64,000 bases of DNA, from contig NZ_ML775960.1 of NCBI RefSeq assembly GCF_009769385.1, positions 114,732 through 178,731 of the forward strand. The letters are read 5' to 3'. The stretch is from Saccharothrix deserti (GTDB taxonomy: Bacteria; Actinomycetota; Actinomycetes; Mycobacteriales; Pseudonocardiaceae). Under the pieces are notes generated by a model. That model had not been told where the DNA came from and searched no databases. It saw only the letters and a program-made list of their open reading frames with translations. Positions within the stretch are counted from its first letter, which is position 1; every line of letters starts with the position of its first letter. The position numbers and the translations under genes were made by a program. Shown here piece by piece: positions 35,546-43,865 of the stretch.

Positions 35546-35583
35546 CCGGGGCGCCTCCTTCGTCGAACGGGGAGGCGCCCCGG
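35546..35583. terminator. eda/HAD convergent terminator
   Basis: A 13-bp perfect stem CCGGGGCGCCTCC / GGAGGCGCCCCGG with a 12-nt loop lies between the eda and HAD stops. It has no T-run. Confidence 0.6.
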
Positions 35584-35616
35584 TCACAGCGAGTACGCCC
35601 CGGTCACAGCAAGTAC
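35577..35616. repeat. 20-bp tandem duplication across the HAD stop codon
   Basis: Two adjacent 20-nt units (starting GCCCCGGTCACAGC) differ at one base. The right one contains the TGA (minus strand, 35604-35606) of the HAD gene and the left repeats it downstream. Confidence 0.75.
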
Positions 35617-36260
35617 GTCAGGGCTTCCGGGATCGAGTCGGCGACCGGTGCGCCGGCCTGTTCGAGCACCTTGCGCGAGCTGGTGCCGGTGGCGACCAGG
35701 ACGACCTGCGCGCCGACGTGCCGGGCGGCTTCGGCGTCGTCCACCACGTCACCGATGAGCACGACCCGGTGGGGGTGCAGCTTCAGCGCGTCGAGGTGTT
35801 CGGCGAGGTGTTCGGCCTTCGAACCGCCGCCGGTCGTGAGGCGGAGGCCGTCGACCCGGGTGAACAGCTCTTCCAGGCCGAAGTCCGTGATCAGCGGGAC
35901 CAGCTCGTCGTGGAACCACATCGAGAGCAGCGACTGGGTGTGGCGGAGCTGCCGGAGGTGGTGGGGCACGCCGGTGGCCAGGCCGCACAGGTTCAGCAGG
36001 TTGCGGTACTCGTCGTGGTAGAGGACGTCGATGTCGGCCCAGTCCCGTGCGGTCAGTTCGCGGTCGAGCAGGCGCTCGTAGCAGTCCTTGAGGGGGCGGC
36101 TGAAGACGTCGCGCCAGTGGTCCAGGGTGATGGGTGGGCGGCCGAAGTGGCGGCAGACCCGGTTGACCGCGGCGAGGACCGCGTCGTTGTCGGCGAGCAG
36201 GGTGCCGTTCCAGTCCCAGACCACGTGTTCGGCGCTGATGTGCCCGGCCCCTATGCCCAC
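35604..36260 (-). CDS. HAD family hydrolase (phosphoglycolate phosphatase-like)
   Basis: Haloacid dehalogenase-type phosphatase of 218 residues. Motif I is VVWDWNGTLL, where the nucleophile Asp is followed by Trp-Asn, an unusual but known variant. Motif III is near TTGGGSKAEHL (Lys) and motif IV is VLIGDVVDDAEAA. The cap domain lies between about 20 and 85. The substrate is unknown. The start is a GTG, divergent from the YqeB-like gene by 54 bp. Confidence 0.85.
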   Translation of the reverse strand: MGIGAGHISAEHVVWDWNGTLLADNDAVLAAVNRVCRHFGRPPITLDHWRDVFSRPLKDCYERLLDRELTARDWADIDVLYHDEYRNLLNLCGLATGVPHHLRQLRHTQSLLSMWFHDELVPLITDFGLEELFTRVDGLRLTTGGGSKAEHLAEHLDALKLHPHRVVLIGDVVDDAEAARHVGAQVVLVATGTSSRKVLEQAGAPVADSIPEALTYLL

Positions 36261-36314
36261 CCGTGCAGGGTACGGCGATAGGTTGAACGTTCACATCGGG
36301 GGAGGTAGTGCGGG

Positions 36315-37007
36315 ATGAGCGCGCGACGAACCACAGTGGTCGCCGAACCTCGCGGGCAGGTGGCACTGGTGTCGGTCGGTTTCCCGGTGCTGGGCGCGGT
36401 CGTGGTGTGGGGGCTGAAGGCCATCGCCGGGTGGGTGGCCGGGTTGCCGTGGGCGCCGATGCAGGGGCCGTTCCGGTTGGTGGCGTCCATCCCGGAGCCT
36501 TGGGCGACGGTCGGTTCGGTGGCGGTCGGCGCCGTGCTCGGGTTGGTGGTGGCCGGGATCGCGGCTCACGAGCGGCTGGTCGTCGAGGTGTTCAACGAGG
36601 GTGTCGAACTGTTGAGGGGCGGGAAGCACAGGAGTTTCGACCGGACACTCGTGTCCGGGGTGTTCCTGGACGGCAAGAAGCTCGTGCTGCTCGGCGTGGA
36701 CACCGGCGAGTTGGCCCGCGAGAGCCATGACCTGAAGCCGGAGGCGCTGGCGGACGCCTTCCAGACGCACGGGTACCAGTGGCTGGATGACGGCGACCCG
36801 TACCGCGACCAGTACCGGCGGTGGGTCGACGGGACGCCGGACCTGCCGCAGGGGGCGAACGCGTTGTTGAAGGTGCGGGCCGAGGCGTTGCGCAAGGACG
36901 ACAAGGAAGACGCGGCCGAACTGCGGGACGAGCTGAGCCGGCTCGGTGTTGTCGTGCGCGAGGAGAAGAAGCGCCAGTACTGGCGACTCGCCCGGCCACT
37001 GCCCTGA
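36315..37007 (+). CDS. YqeB-like membrane protein
   Basis: Protein of 230 residues with two transmembrane helices (about 15-40 and 60-82), then a cytoplasmic part with GKKLVLLGVDTGELARESHD and a C-terminal region (ALLKVRAEALRKDDKEDAAE, LRDELSRLGVVVREEKKRQY) that resembles the C-terminal helical segment of cysteinyl-tRNA synthetase. This two-part layout is typical of the uncharacterised YqeB family. A GGGGGAGG ribosome site lies upstream. Function unknown. Confidence 0.72.
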   Translation: MSARRTTVVAEPRGQVALVSVGFPVLGAVVVWGLKAIAGWVAGLPWAPMQGPFRLVASIPEPWATVGSVAVGAVLGLVVAGIAAHERLVVEVFNEGVELLRGGKHRSFDRTLVSGVFLDGKKLVLLGVDTGELARESHDLKPEALADAFQTHGYQWLDDGDPYRDQYRRWVDGTPDLPQGANALLKVRAEALRKDDKEDAAELRDELSRLGVVVREEKKRQYWRLARPLP

Positions 37008-37017
37008 GGCCGGCCCC

Positions 37018-37047
37018 GACGGTCGGCCCCCCTCCGACCTGACCGTC
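37018..37047. terminator. Possible hairpin between YqeB-like gene and recX
   Basis: GACGGTC and GACCGTC form a 7-bp outer stem, with GGTCGG / CCGACC as an alternative inner stem, between convergent stops. It is weak but well placed. Confidence 0.3.
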
Positions 37048-37630
37048 AGTCCTGGGTCAGGTCGTCCAGGGTCGTGGTGTCCTCGCCCACACGCCGGAGT
37101 TCTTCGCGCACGACGCGGTAGGCGAGGCCTTCGGCGTAGCCCTTGCGGGCCAGGGCGGAGACCAGGCGGCGGATCTTGGTGGTGTCGTCCAGGGTCGCCA
37201 TGGTGCGCAGTTTCTTGCGCACCAGGTCCCTCGCCCGGTCTTCCTCCGCCTCGTCGTCCACCGCCGCGACGGCCTCGGCCGCCACCTCGTCCGCGACGCC
37301 CTTGCGGCGCAGTTCCATGGCCAGGGCTCTACGCCCCAACCCCTGGTAGGTGTGCCGCGAGCGGACCCAGACTTCGGCGAAGGCCGCGTCGTCGATCAGC
37401 CCCGCCCGGTCGAACTTGGCCAGCACGAGTTCGGCCGTCTGCTCCGTGATGCCCTTGCGGAGCAAGGCGTCCTTCAACTCCACGCGCGTTCTGGCCCGTG
37501 CGGTGAGCAGCGCGTAGCAGATGTCCGTCGCTTTGCGCTGCTCCTGCACCGGGTCGACCGGGCGCGGCTCGGTGTCGTCGGCCGAAGGGTCGCGGGACAG
37601 CCCGCGACCACGGCCACCTCGTCCTGCCAT
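37046..37630 (-). CDS. recX: Regulatory protein RecX
   Basis: Inhibitor of RecA filaments, 194 residues of repeated three-helix modules ([77 protein letters not shown]). A 25-residue Arg/Asp-rich N-terminal tail precedes them. It starts 6 bp after recA stops and must share the recA transcript. Confidence 0.94.
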   Translation of the reverse strand: MAGRGGRGRGLSRDPSADDTEPRPVDPVQEQRKATDICYALLTARARTRVELKDALLRKGITEQTAELVLAKFDRAGLIDDAAFAEVWVRSRHTYQGLGRRALAMELRRKGVADEVAAEAVAAVDDEAEEDRARDLVRKKLRTMATLDDTTKIRRLVSALARKGYAEGLAYRVVREELRRVGEDTTTLDDLTQD

Positions 37631-37636
37631 GCCAGG

Positions 37637-38680
37637 TTAGAACTCGACCGGCGCCGCGGCGGGCTCCTCGGCGTCGAGCGTGGCGCCGATGCCCAGCTTG
37701 TCCTTGATCCGCTTCTCGATCTCGTTGGCCACGTCCGGGTTCTCGCGCAGGAACTTCCGCGCGTTCTCCTTGCCCTGGCCCAACTGGTCGCCCTCGTAGG
37801 TGTACCAGGCGCCCGACTTGCGCAGGATGCCCTGGTCGACGCCCATGTCGATGAGCGAACCCTCCCGGCTGATGCCCTGACCGTAGAGGATGTCGAACTC
37901 GGCCTGCTTGAACGGCGGGGCCACCTTGTTCTTCACGACCTTGACCCTGGTGCGGTTGCCGACCGGCTCGCCGCCGTCCTTCAGGGTCTCGATGCGCCGC
38001 ACGTCCAGCCGCACCGACGCGTAGAACTTCAGCGCCTTGCCACCGGTCGTGGTCTCGGGCGAGCCGAACATCACGCCGATCTTCTCGCGCAGCTGGTTGA
38101 TGAAGATCGCGGTGGTGTTGGAGTTGCTGAGCGCACCGGTGATCTTGCGCAGCGCCTGGCTCATCAGGCGGGCCTGCAGACCCACGTGGTTGTCGCCCAT
38201 CTCGCCCTCGATCTCGGCGCGGGGCACCAGGGCCGCCACCGAGTCGATGACCAGGATGTCGAGCGCGCCGGAGCGGACCAGCATGTCCGCGATCTCCAGC
38301 GCCTGCTCGCCGGTGTCGGGCTGGGAGACCAACAAGGCGTCGGTGTCGACGCCCAGCTTCTTCGCGTAGTCCGGGTCGAGCGCGTGCTCGGCGTCGATGA
38401 ACGCCGCGATGCCGCCGCCGCGCTGGGCGTTGGCCACGGCGTGCAGCGCCACCGTCGTCTTACCGGAGGACTCCGGGCCGTAGATCTCGACCACGCGGCC
38501 GCGGGGCAGGCCGCCGATGCCGAGTGCCACGTCGAGCGCGATCGCGCCGGTGGGGATCACCTGGATCGGGGCGCGGGCTTCCTCGCCGAGCCGCATGACC
38601 GAGCCCTTGCCGAACTGCTTGTCGATCTGGGCCAAGGCCAGCTCGAGGGCCTTGTCCCGGTCGGGTGCCTGGGGTGCCAT
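37637..38680 (-). CDS. recA: Recombinase RecA
   Basis: DNA strand-exchange ATPase and co-protease for LexA cleavage, 347 residues. Walker A (GPESSGKTT, about 66-74), Walker B ([12 protein letters not shown]) and the DNA-binding L1/L2 region ([22 protein letters not shown]) are intact. No intein interrupts it, unlike some mycobacterial recA genes. Upstream lie a LexA box (38815) and a LexA-independent-type promoter motif (38731), giving dual damage control. Confidence 0.97.
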   Translation of the reverse strand: MAPQAPDRDKALELALAQIDKQFGKGSVMRLGEEARAPIQVIPTGAIALDVALGIGGLPRGRVVEIYGPESSGKTTVALHAVANAQRGGGIAAFIDAEHALDPDYAKKLGVDTDALLVSQPDTGEQALEIADMLVRSGALDILVIDSVAALVPRAEIEGEMGDNHVGLQARLMSQALRKITGALSNSNTTAIFINQLREKIGVMFGSPETTTGGKALKFYASVRLDVRRIETLKDGGEPVGNRTRVKVVKNKVAPPFKQAEFDILYGQGISREGSLIDMGVDQGILRKSGAWYTYEGDQLGQGKENARKFLRENPDVANEIEKRIKDKLGIGATLDAEEPAAAPVEF

Positions 38681-38730
38681 CTGGAGTCCACCTCGGAGTG
38701 TCTTGGGGTCGCTGTGCGATGTCGGGGCCG

Positions 38731-38753
38731 ACGTTACGGGTGGGGTCCGACAT
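38731..38753 (-). promoter_or_regulatory. RecA-independent damage promoter motif before recA
   Basis: On the minus strand ATGTCGGAC-N8-TAACGT resembles the mycobacterial RecA-independent (PafBC-type) promoter TTGTCRGTG-N8-TAnnnT. The -10 ends about 50 nt before recA. Confidence 0.6.
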
Positions 38754-38814
38754 TTTTAGGCGGGGACCAGGTCACCCGCGGGGTGTTGTCACCCGGTCGT
38801 GTCGGGGAGTGTAG

Positions 38815-38830
38815 CCGAACAGGTGTTCGA
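38815..38830. promoter_or_regulatory. LexA box upstream of recA
   Basis: CCGAAC-AGGT-GTTCGA fits the core CGAAC-N4-GTTCG. It lies 134 bp upstream of recA, between recA and the DUF3046 gene. Confidence 0.88.
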
Positions 38831-38851
38831 CCACTTGGTCGACACGCCAGG

Positions 38852-39046
38852 TCACCGCCGCTGTTCCGGCACGTCGAAGGCATCGCAGACCGCCAGCCAG
38901 ATCTCCTTGGCCGACAACCCCGCCTCCAACGCCTGGTCGGGCGTCCGCCCGCCGAGGGCCGACAGCACGTGATCCCTGGCCACCATCTCCGCCCTGACCT
39001 GGCCGAACTCGTTCGCCATCAGTTTGCGGAACATCGTGATGCGCAT
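38852..39046 (-). CDS. DUF3046 protein
   Basis: Small protein of 64 residues (MRITMFRKLMANEFGQVRAE; DQALEAGLSAKEIWLAVCDA) typical of the DUF3046 family found just upstream of recA in actinobacteria (Rv2738c-like). Function unknown. It reads towards recA on the same strand. The LexA box and the recA promoter lie between the two. Confidence 0.9.
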   Translation of the reverse strand: MRITMFRKLMANEFGQVRAEMVARDHVLSALGGRTPDQALEAGLSAKEIWLAVCDAFDVPEQRR

Positions 39047-39056
39047 CCCCTCCAGG

Positions 39057-39518
39057 TTATCGCGCCGCCTTCCACGCCGGACTGTCGACGTAGTGGTTGT
39101 CGAACCGGTCCTGCGAGTCGCGGATCTCCTGCGGGCTCGCCTCGCCGCGCTGCACGCGGTCGAGCAGCCGGTAGTAGTCGAACCGCCCCATGCCGGGCGT
39201 GAAGACGAACAGGACGTCGGCGTCGGCGCCCTTGAGCGCGCCGAACGCGTGCGGCACGCGGGGCGGCACGACCAGGAAATCGCCGCGCTCCAGGGTCAGC
39301 ACGTCCTCGTCCAGCAGCACCTGGAGCGTCCCGTCGAGCACGAAGAACAGCTCCGAGGCGCGGGTGTGGAAGTGCGGCGGCGCGCCGTCCGAACCGTCGC
39401 GGAAGGTGGACCGGTTGCTGGTCAGGCCGTCGAGGTCGGCGAGGAGGGTGACGACGGCGGCGGGGTCGGCGTCGAGCTTCTCGGCCTGGTCGGCCCGGAC
39501 GAGCAGGGTGTTTTCCAT
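39057..39518 (-). CDS. Cupin domain protein
   Basis: Single-domain cupin of 153 residues with metal-binding motif 1 (PPHFHTRASELFFVLDG) and motif 2 (LVVPPRVPHAFGA). The C-terminal tail is helical (DYYRLLDRVQRGEASPQEI). It may be a small dioxygenase, isomerase or sensor; the substrate is unknown. The ATG at 39518 is preferred. It is divergent from the LysR gene, which probably regulates it. Confidence 0.85.
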   Translation of the reverse strand: MENTLLVRADQAEKLDADPAAVVTLLADLDGLTSNRSTFRDGSDGAPPHFHTRASELFFVLDGTLQVLLDEDVLTLERGDFLVVPPRVPHAFGALKGADADVLFVFTPGMGRFDYYRLLDRVQRGEASPQEIRDSQDRFDNHYVDSPAWKAAR

Positions 39519-39575
39519 GTGGTCGAGATTCGTCGCTCGAAGGACCCCGAACAACGACGAAGATCGGATAGAACG

Positions 39576-39591
39576 ATAACCTCGGTGTTAT
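39576..39591. promoter_or_regulatory. LysR-type inverted repeat at the LysR start codon
   Basis: ATAAC-CTCGGT-GTTAT is a 16-nt palindrome overlapping the ATG of the LysR gene in the cupin/LysR divergent region. It is suited to autoregulation. Confidence 0.5.
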
Positions 39592-40429
39592 GGAACGGCG
39601 TGACCTGGAGGTCTTCCTGACGCTCGCGGAGGAGCTGCACTTCAGCCGCACCGCCGAACGCCTGCGCGTCTCCCAGGCGCGGGTCAGCCAGTCCGTCAAG
39701 CAGCTGGAACGCCGCATCGGCGCGCCCCTGTTCGAGCGCACCAGCCGCCGGGTCGCGCTCACCCCCATCGGCCGCCGCCTGCGTGACGACCTCGCGCCCG
39801 CCTATCAACAGATCGTGGACGGCATAGCGCGCGCTGTGGAGGCCGCGCGCGGGACGGCTCTGCTGCGCGTCGGGTTCGAGGCGCCGGCCATCGCCGACCT
39901 GATCACGGACGTCCTCGACACCTTCCGCGCCCGCCACCCGGACAGCGAGGTGCGCGTCCGCGAGGCCCCGTTCACCGACCCGTTCTCGCTGCTCAGGGCG
40001 GACGAGGTGGACGTGCTGGTGACCCTGTTCCCGGTGGACGAGCCGGATCTGACCTCCGGTCCGGTCGTCTTCGAAGAGCCCTTGGTGCTCGCCGTGTCGG
40101 ACACACACCCGTTCACACGGCAGAAGTCCGTGACCCTGGAGGACCTGGCACGCGACACGGTCTTCAAAGCCGCCTACTGGAGTGACACGACCCCCGAGGG
40201 CGCGCCCGTCAAGCGTGGACGGGACCTCACGACGTTCCAGGAACTGCTCACCGCGATCGCCAACGGCGAGGGCGTCTGCCCGCTGGGCGCGCACGCCGTC
40301 GGCTACTTCACCCGCCCGAAGATCGTGTTCCTGCCGCTGGTGGACGCGCCGCGGCTGGCGTGGGGCATGGTCTGGCGCAGCGCGGGCGAAACGGTCCGGG
40401 TGCGCGAATTCGCCGCGGCGGCGCGCTAA
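39590..40429 (+). CDS. LysR family transcriptional regulator
   Basis: LysR activator/repressor of 279 residues with the N-terminal winged HTH (LEVFLTLAEELHFSRTAERL; QARVSQSVKQLERRIGAPLF; RRVALTPIGRRL) and a periplasmic-binding-like effector domain (LLRVGFEAPAIADLITDVL; FEEPLVLAVSDTHPFT). It is likely the regulator of the divergent cupin gene. The effector is unknown. Confidence 0.92.
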   Translation: MERRDLEVFLTLAEELHFSRTAERLRVSQARVSQSVKQLERRIGAPLFERTSRRVALTPIGRRLRDDLAPAYQQIVDGIARAVEAARGTALLRVGFEAPAIADLITDVLDTFRARHPDSEVRVREAPFTDPFSLLRADEVDVLVTLFPVDEPDLTSGPVVFEEPLVLAVSDTHPFTRQKSVTLEDLARDTVFKAAYWSDTTPEGAPVKRGRDLTTFQELLTAIANGEGVCPLGAHAVGYFTRPKIVFLPLVDAPRLAWGMVWRSAGETVRVREFAAAAR

Positions 40430-40438
40430 CCTCGACGT

Positions 40439-40564
40439 GTGCTGTTGTTGCAGGAAGACCCCACGGGCATGTCGTCGCCGATCGCCACGATCGTGGTGAT
40501 CGCCGGGCTCGTCGCGGCGATCGTCGTGGGCCTGCGCGCGCTCTGGTACAACCGCAAGCGCTGA
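40439..40564 (+). CDS. Small single-helix membrane protein
   Basis: A 41-residue product from a GTG at 40439, ten bases after the LysR stop. One transmembrane helix (IATIVVIAGLVAAIVVGLRA) is followed by a positive tail (YNRKR). There is no strong ribosome site, but spacing and composition suggest a real small protein, perhaps an accessory subunit. An internal ATG at 40469 is an alternative start. Confidence 0.5.
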   Translation: MLLLQEDPTGMSSPIATIVVIAGLVAAIVVGLRALWYNRKR

Positions 40565-40577
40565 TCGACGCGCCCGG

Positions 40578-41819
40578 TCAACGCACCCGCTGCAGCGACG
40601 CGAACAGGCACGCCACCAGCAGCGGCAGCGCGGTGAACCCGACGACCAGCCCCAACGCGGCGTAGGACCACGCGGTCACCACCACGCCCGCCGCGACGCC
40701 GCCGAGCACGCCGCCGACGTTCATGGACAGGTCCGACAGGCCCTGCGCGGCCGGCCGGTCCACCACCGTCACCGACTCGGTGAGCAGCGCCGATCCCGCC
40801 ACCAGGCCCGCCGACCAGCCGAAACCCAGCAGCGCCAACCCGGCGGCCAGCTGCGGCGCCTCGTGCGAGGGCGCCATGCCCGCGATGCCGGACGCGGCGA
40901 CCACGAGCGCGGCGCCGATCGCGAGCACCGGCACCCGGCCCAACCGGTCGGCCATCCACCCGAACAACGGGCTGGCCGCGTACATCGCGGCGACGTGCAG
41001 GCTGATCACCACGCCCACGACGCGCAGCGACGAGCCCCCGTGGTCCATGTGCACCGGGGTCATCGACATCAGCCCCACCATCGCGGTGTGGCACAGCGTC
41101 ACGCCGCCCAGCGCGAGCTTCCCGGCGGCGGGCAGCGACCGCAACACCGCCATCGACCCCTTGGTGTCGCCCATCCCCCCGGCACAGTGCGCGGGCGCGA
41201 CGGCGGACTGCGCGATGGTCAGCGGATCGGGCCTGAGGAACCGCAGGACGACGACCGCGGCCAAGCCGAACAACACCGCCGACAACAGGTACGGCCCGGC
41301 GCCCACCGGCAACCCCAGCCGCACGGCCACCTGCCCGGCCGGGTGGGCCAGGTTCGGCCCGACCACCGCGCCCACCGTCGCCGCCCACACCACCAACGCC
41401 ACCGAGCGCGCTCTGCGGTGCGGATGGGCGAGGTCCGCGCCCACGTACCGGGCGGCGAGGTTCGCACTGGACGCCGCGCCGAACAGGACGAGCGCGACCA
41501 GCAGCACGTGCCACGAGCCGAGCACCACCGCGCACGCCGCCACCGCCGCGCCGACCGCGCCCGCGCCGTAGCCGAGGACCAGCGCCGGACGCCGTCCGCG
41601 CCGGGCCGCCAACCGGGCCGCGGGCAGGGCGAACAGGGCCGCGCCGAGCACCGCTGCGGTCTGCGCCAGCCCGCCGACCGCGTCGGAGTCCGCCAGCACG
41701 GCCGCGATGAGCGTGCTCACCGCCAGACCGATGGCGACGCCCGCCGCGCCCAGCACCTGGGTCACCGCCAGCACCCGCAGCACCCTGCGCTGCACGACGT
41801 CGACCACAGTCATGATCAT
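40578..41819 (-). CDS. MFS transporter
   Basis: Membrane transporter of about 413 residues with twelve predicted helices. The N-terminal half has RLAARRGRRPALVLGYGAGA and ARYVGADLAHPHRRARSVAL, and the second half has SPLFGWMADRLGRVPVLAIG. It resembles drug or metabolite exporters. It starts with nearby ATGs (41819 or 41813) 44 bp after the Hsp70 stop and may be co-transcribed with it. Substrate unknown. Confidence 0.85.
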   Translation of the reverse strand: MIMTVVDVVQRRVLRVLAVTQVLGAAGVAIGLAVSTLIAAVLADSDAVGGLAQTAAVLGAALFALPAARLAARRGRRPALVLGYGAGAVGAAVAACAVVLGSWHVLLVALVLFGAASSANLAARYVGADLAHPHRRARSVALVVWAATVGAVVGPNLAHPAGQVAVRLGLPVGAGPYLLSAVLFGLAAVVVLRFLRPDPLTIAQSAVAPAHCAGGMGDTKGSMAVLRSLPAAGKLALGGVTLCHTAMVGLMSMTPVHMDHGGSSLRVVGVVISLHVAAMYAASPLFGWMADRLGRVPVLAIGAALVVAASGIAGMAPSHEAPQLAAGLALLGFGWSAGLVAGSALLTESVTVVDRPAAQGLSDLSMNVGGVLGGVAAGVVVTAWSYAALGLVVGFTALPLLVACLFASLQRVR

Positions 41820-41863
41820 GATCGTGCCAGGGGGAACGGGGCCCGACCAGCCACCGTCCGGGT

Positions 41864-43789
41864 TCAGGTACCGGGCTGGACGGTGTTCTCGAAGAAGTCC
41901 GCGACCTCGTCCGCGGTCAGCTCCTCGCCGCCGCTCTTGGTCACGATGCCGAGCAGCGGGAGGTTGTCCGCGGTGAACACGAGCAGCCCCAACCCGCCGT
42001 CGGCGGCGGCCCGGTACTTGCCGGTGAGGCCGTTGCCCGCCCACTGGGCCTCGACCACGTCGCTCTTGAGCGACCGCACGACGCTCTCCGCGCCGTTCTG
42101 CGCGCCGACGACGGTCTCGGTGAGCACGTACTGGACCGCGTAGTCGTCCTTCACCGAGCAGCTGACCACGGTGCCCTTGATGCGGTTGCCGCCCACACCG
42201 GGCGTGCCGCCCGCCTTGCACGTGCTGGTGTCCGGGATCGTGCCCGCGAGGCGGCGCAGGCACTCGGTGAAGCCCTTGTCGTCCTGCTGCGTGTCCTTCT
42301 TGCAGTCCTGCGCGGTGGGCACGCCCGGCCCGCCGGACGCGAAGATCCCGCCGACCACGGCCAGCACGAGCACCACGGCCGCGCCGACGGAGATCAGCAC
42401 CGTCCGGTTGGGCTTCTTCTCCGGCTTGGTCTGCGCGCGCGGGCCGACGGTCGGGAAGTTGAACTGCTGCGGCCCGGTCTGCGGGTAGCCCACCTGGTAC
42501 GGCCCGCTGACCGCCGGGTTGACCTGGTACGCGCCGCTCGGGGTGTTGACCTGGTACGGGCCGCTGGCGTTCGGGTTCACCTGGTACTGGCCACTGGCGT
42601 TCGGGTTCACCTGGTGCGCGCCGCTGACCGCGGGGTTCACCTGGTACCGGCCGCTGGAGGCCGGGTTCACCGGCTTGGTGACGACCGTGTCCGGCTCCTT
42701 GGGCCTCGTCGGCTCCTGGGAGCGGGGCGTGACGCCGTCCTTGGGCACGTGGTGCGCACCGAGAGCGACCGAGGTCTCCGGCTGGTCCAGGCTCGTCGGC
42801 ACGATCCGCACCTGCTCGGCGATCATGGTCGCCACCAGCGGCATTCGGCTGGAGCCGCCGACCAGGTAGATGCCCGCGAGCTGGTTGGGCGCCATGCCGG
42901 TGGAGCGGATCGTGGACTCCAGCAGCTCCACGCTGCGCATCATGCTCGGCCGGACCAGCGCTTCCAGGTCGGAGCGGTTGACCAGCACGTCCTCGAACGG
43001 CTCCGGCATCGGCACCTCGGTGTGCGCGTGCCGTGACAACGACTCCTTGGCGGCCCGCACGTCCTCCTGGAGCGCGCGCCGGGCTCTGCGGTCGGCCGTG
43101 GACTCCGGGCGCAGCAGCCGCTGCCAGGCGCCGGGGTCGCGGTGCGAGACCTGCCGCCCGACGTGTTCGAGGAGGGCCTGGTCGACGTCGAGGCCGCCCA
43201 GGTCCTGCAAACCGTCCTCGGCGAGCACGGTGAAGCCCTTCTGGGTGGCCGCGACGATGGCCACGTCGAACGTGCCCGCGCCCAGGTCGTACACCGCAAG
43301 CGCTTGGCCGACGGCCAGCGAGGCGTAGTGGGAGGCGGCGGCGACCGGTTCGGGGACGAGCACGATCTCGCCGGTCACGCCCGCGAGGCGAGCCGAGGAC
43401 AGCAGCACGTTGCGGCGCGTAGAGCCCCACTGCGCGGGGTGGGTGAGGCGGATCTCGTCCAGCGACTCGCCGCCCAGCTGGCGGTTGGTCTCGTCGAGCA
43501 CGCGGCGCAGCACGGCGGCCAGCGCGTCGGTGACGGGGACGACGTTGGAGCCGAGGAGCAGCACGCCGTCGTCCACGCGGCGCTTGGGGTTGGGTTCGAA
43601 ACGGGCCGGGTCGAGGCGGGCGCGGCGCTCGGCGTCACGGCCGACGACGAGGGTGCCGTCCTCTTCGCAGTAGACGGCCGACGGCATGGTGGCCGAACCG
43701 TCCACCTCCACGACCCGGGGCGGCCGGCCGTGCGCGGAGAGCACCGCGACGGTGTTGGAAGTGCCCAGGTCAACGGACAGGACGCGCAA
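41864..43789 (-). CDS. Membrane-anchored Hsp70-like ATPase with decapeptide repeats
   Basis: Protein of 641 residues. Residues 1-350 form an actin-like Hsp70 ATPase with phosphate-1 (VDLGTSNTVAVL), phosphate-2 (VYDLGAGTFDVAIV) and adenosine (IYLVGGSSRMPLV) motifs. The peptide-binding domain of DnaK is absent. Residues about 374-440 are a tandem ten-residue repeat (QVNPNASGPY type). A transmembrane helix follows (about 463-485), then an exported domain of about 155 residues with four cysteines. The start is a TTG. It is divergent from lhr and could link cytoplasmic ATP hydrolysis to a cell-envelope task (inference). Confidence 0.85.
   Translation of the reverse strand: MRVLSVDLGTSNTVAVLSAHGRPPRVVEVDGSATMPSAVYCEEDGTLVVGRDAERRARLDPARFEPNPKRRVDDGVLLLGSNVVPVTDALAAVLRRVLDETNRQLGGESLDEIRLTHPAQWGSTRRNVLLSSARLAGVTGEIVLVPEPVAAASHYASLAVGQALAVYDLGAGTFDVAIVAATQKGFTVLAEDGLQDLGGLDVDQALLEHVGRQVSHRDPGAWQRLLRPESTADRRARRALQEDVRAAKESLSRHAHTEVPMPEPFEDVLVNRSDLEALVRPSMMRSVELLESTIRSTGMAPNQLAGIYLVGGSSRMPLVATMIAEQVRIVPTSLDQPETSVALGAHHVPKDGVTPRSQEPTRPKEPDTVVTKPVNPASSGRYQVNPAVSGAHQVNPNASGQYQVNPNASGPYQVNTPSGAYQVNPAVSGPYQVGYPQTGPQQFNFPTVGPRAQTKPEKKPNRTVLISVGAAVVLVLAVVGGIFASGGPGVPTAQDCKKDTQQDDKGFTECLRRLAGTIPDTSTCKAGGTPGVGGNRIKGTVVSCSVKDDYAVQYVLTETVVGAQNGAESVVRSLKSDVVEAQWAGNGLTGKYRAAADGGLGLLVFTADNLPLLGIVTKSGGEELTADEVADFFENTVQPGT
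42470..42670 (-). repeat. Coding decapeptide repeats in the Hsp70-like gene
   Basis: About seven units of the form [Q/H]VNP[A/N][A/V/S]SG[x][Y/H] are encoded, with matching DNA units starting CACCTGGTAC on the plus strand. Some units are shortened (NTPSGAYQV) or degenerate (GYPQTGPQQF). Confidence 0.85.
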
Positions 43790-43836
43790 AGTACACCCCT
43801 TTGTTTCGAACGGGGTGATCGTGCCACAAACGAAAA

Positions 43837-43859
43837 ATGTCGGACCCCGGGTTCAAGAT
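43837..43859 (+). promoter_or_regulatory. RecA-independent damage promoter motif before lhr
   Basis: ATGTCGGAC-N8-CAAGAT shares its first nine bases with the recA motif. The -10-like CAAGAT ends 6 nt before the lhr ATG, so transcription would start at or next to the start codon. Confidence 0.5.
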
Positions 43860-43865
43860 GGTCGT

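Noticed and set aside
37637..38680. recA intein
   Set aside because: The protein is a normal 347 residues and colinear with standard RecA; no inserted domain.
43794..43817. CACCCC / GGGGTG inverted repeat before the Hsp70-like gene
   Set aside because: Arms are short and GC-rich, and the spacing is arbitrary; not convincing as an operator.
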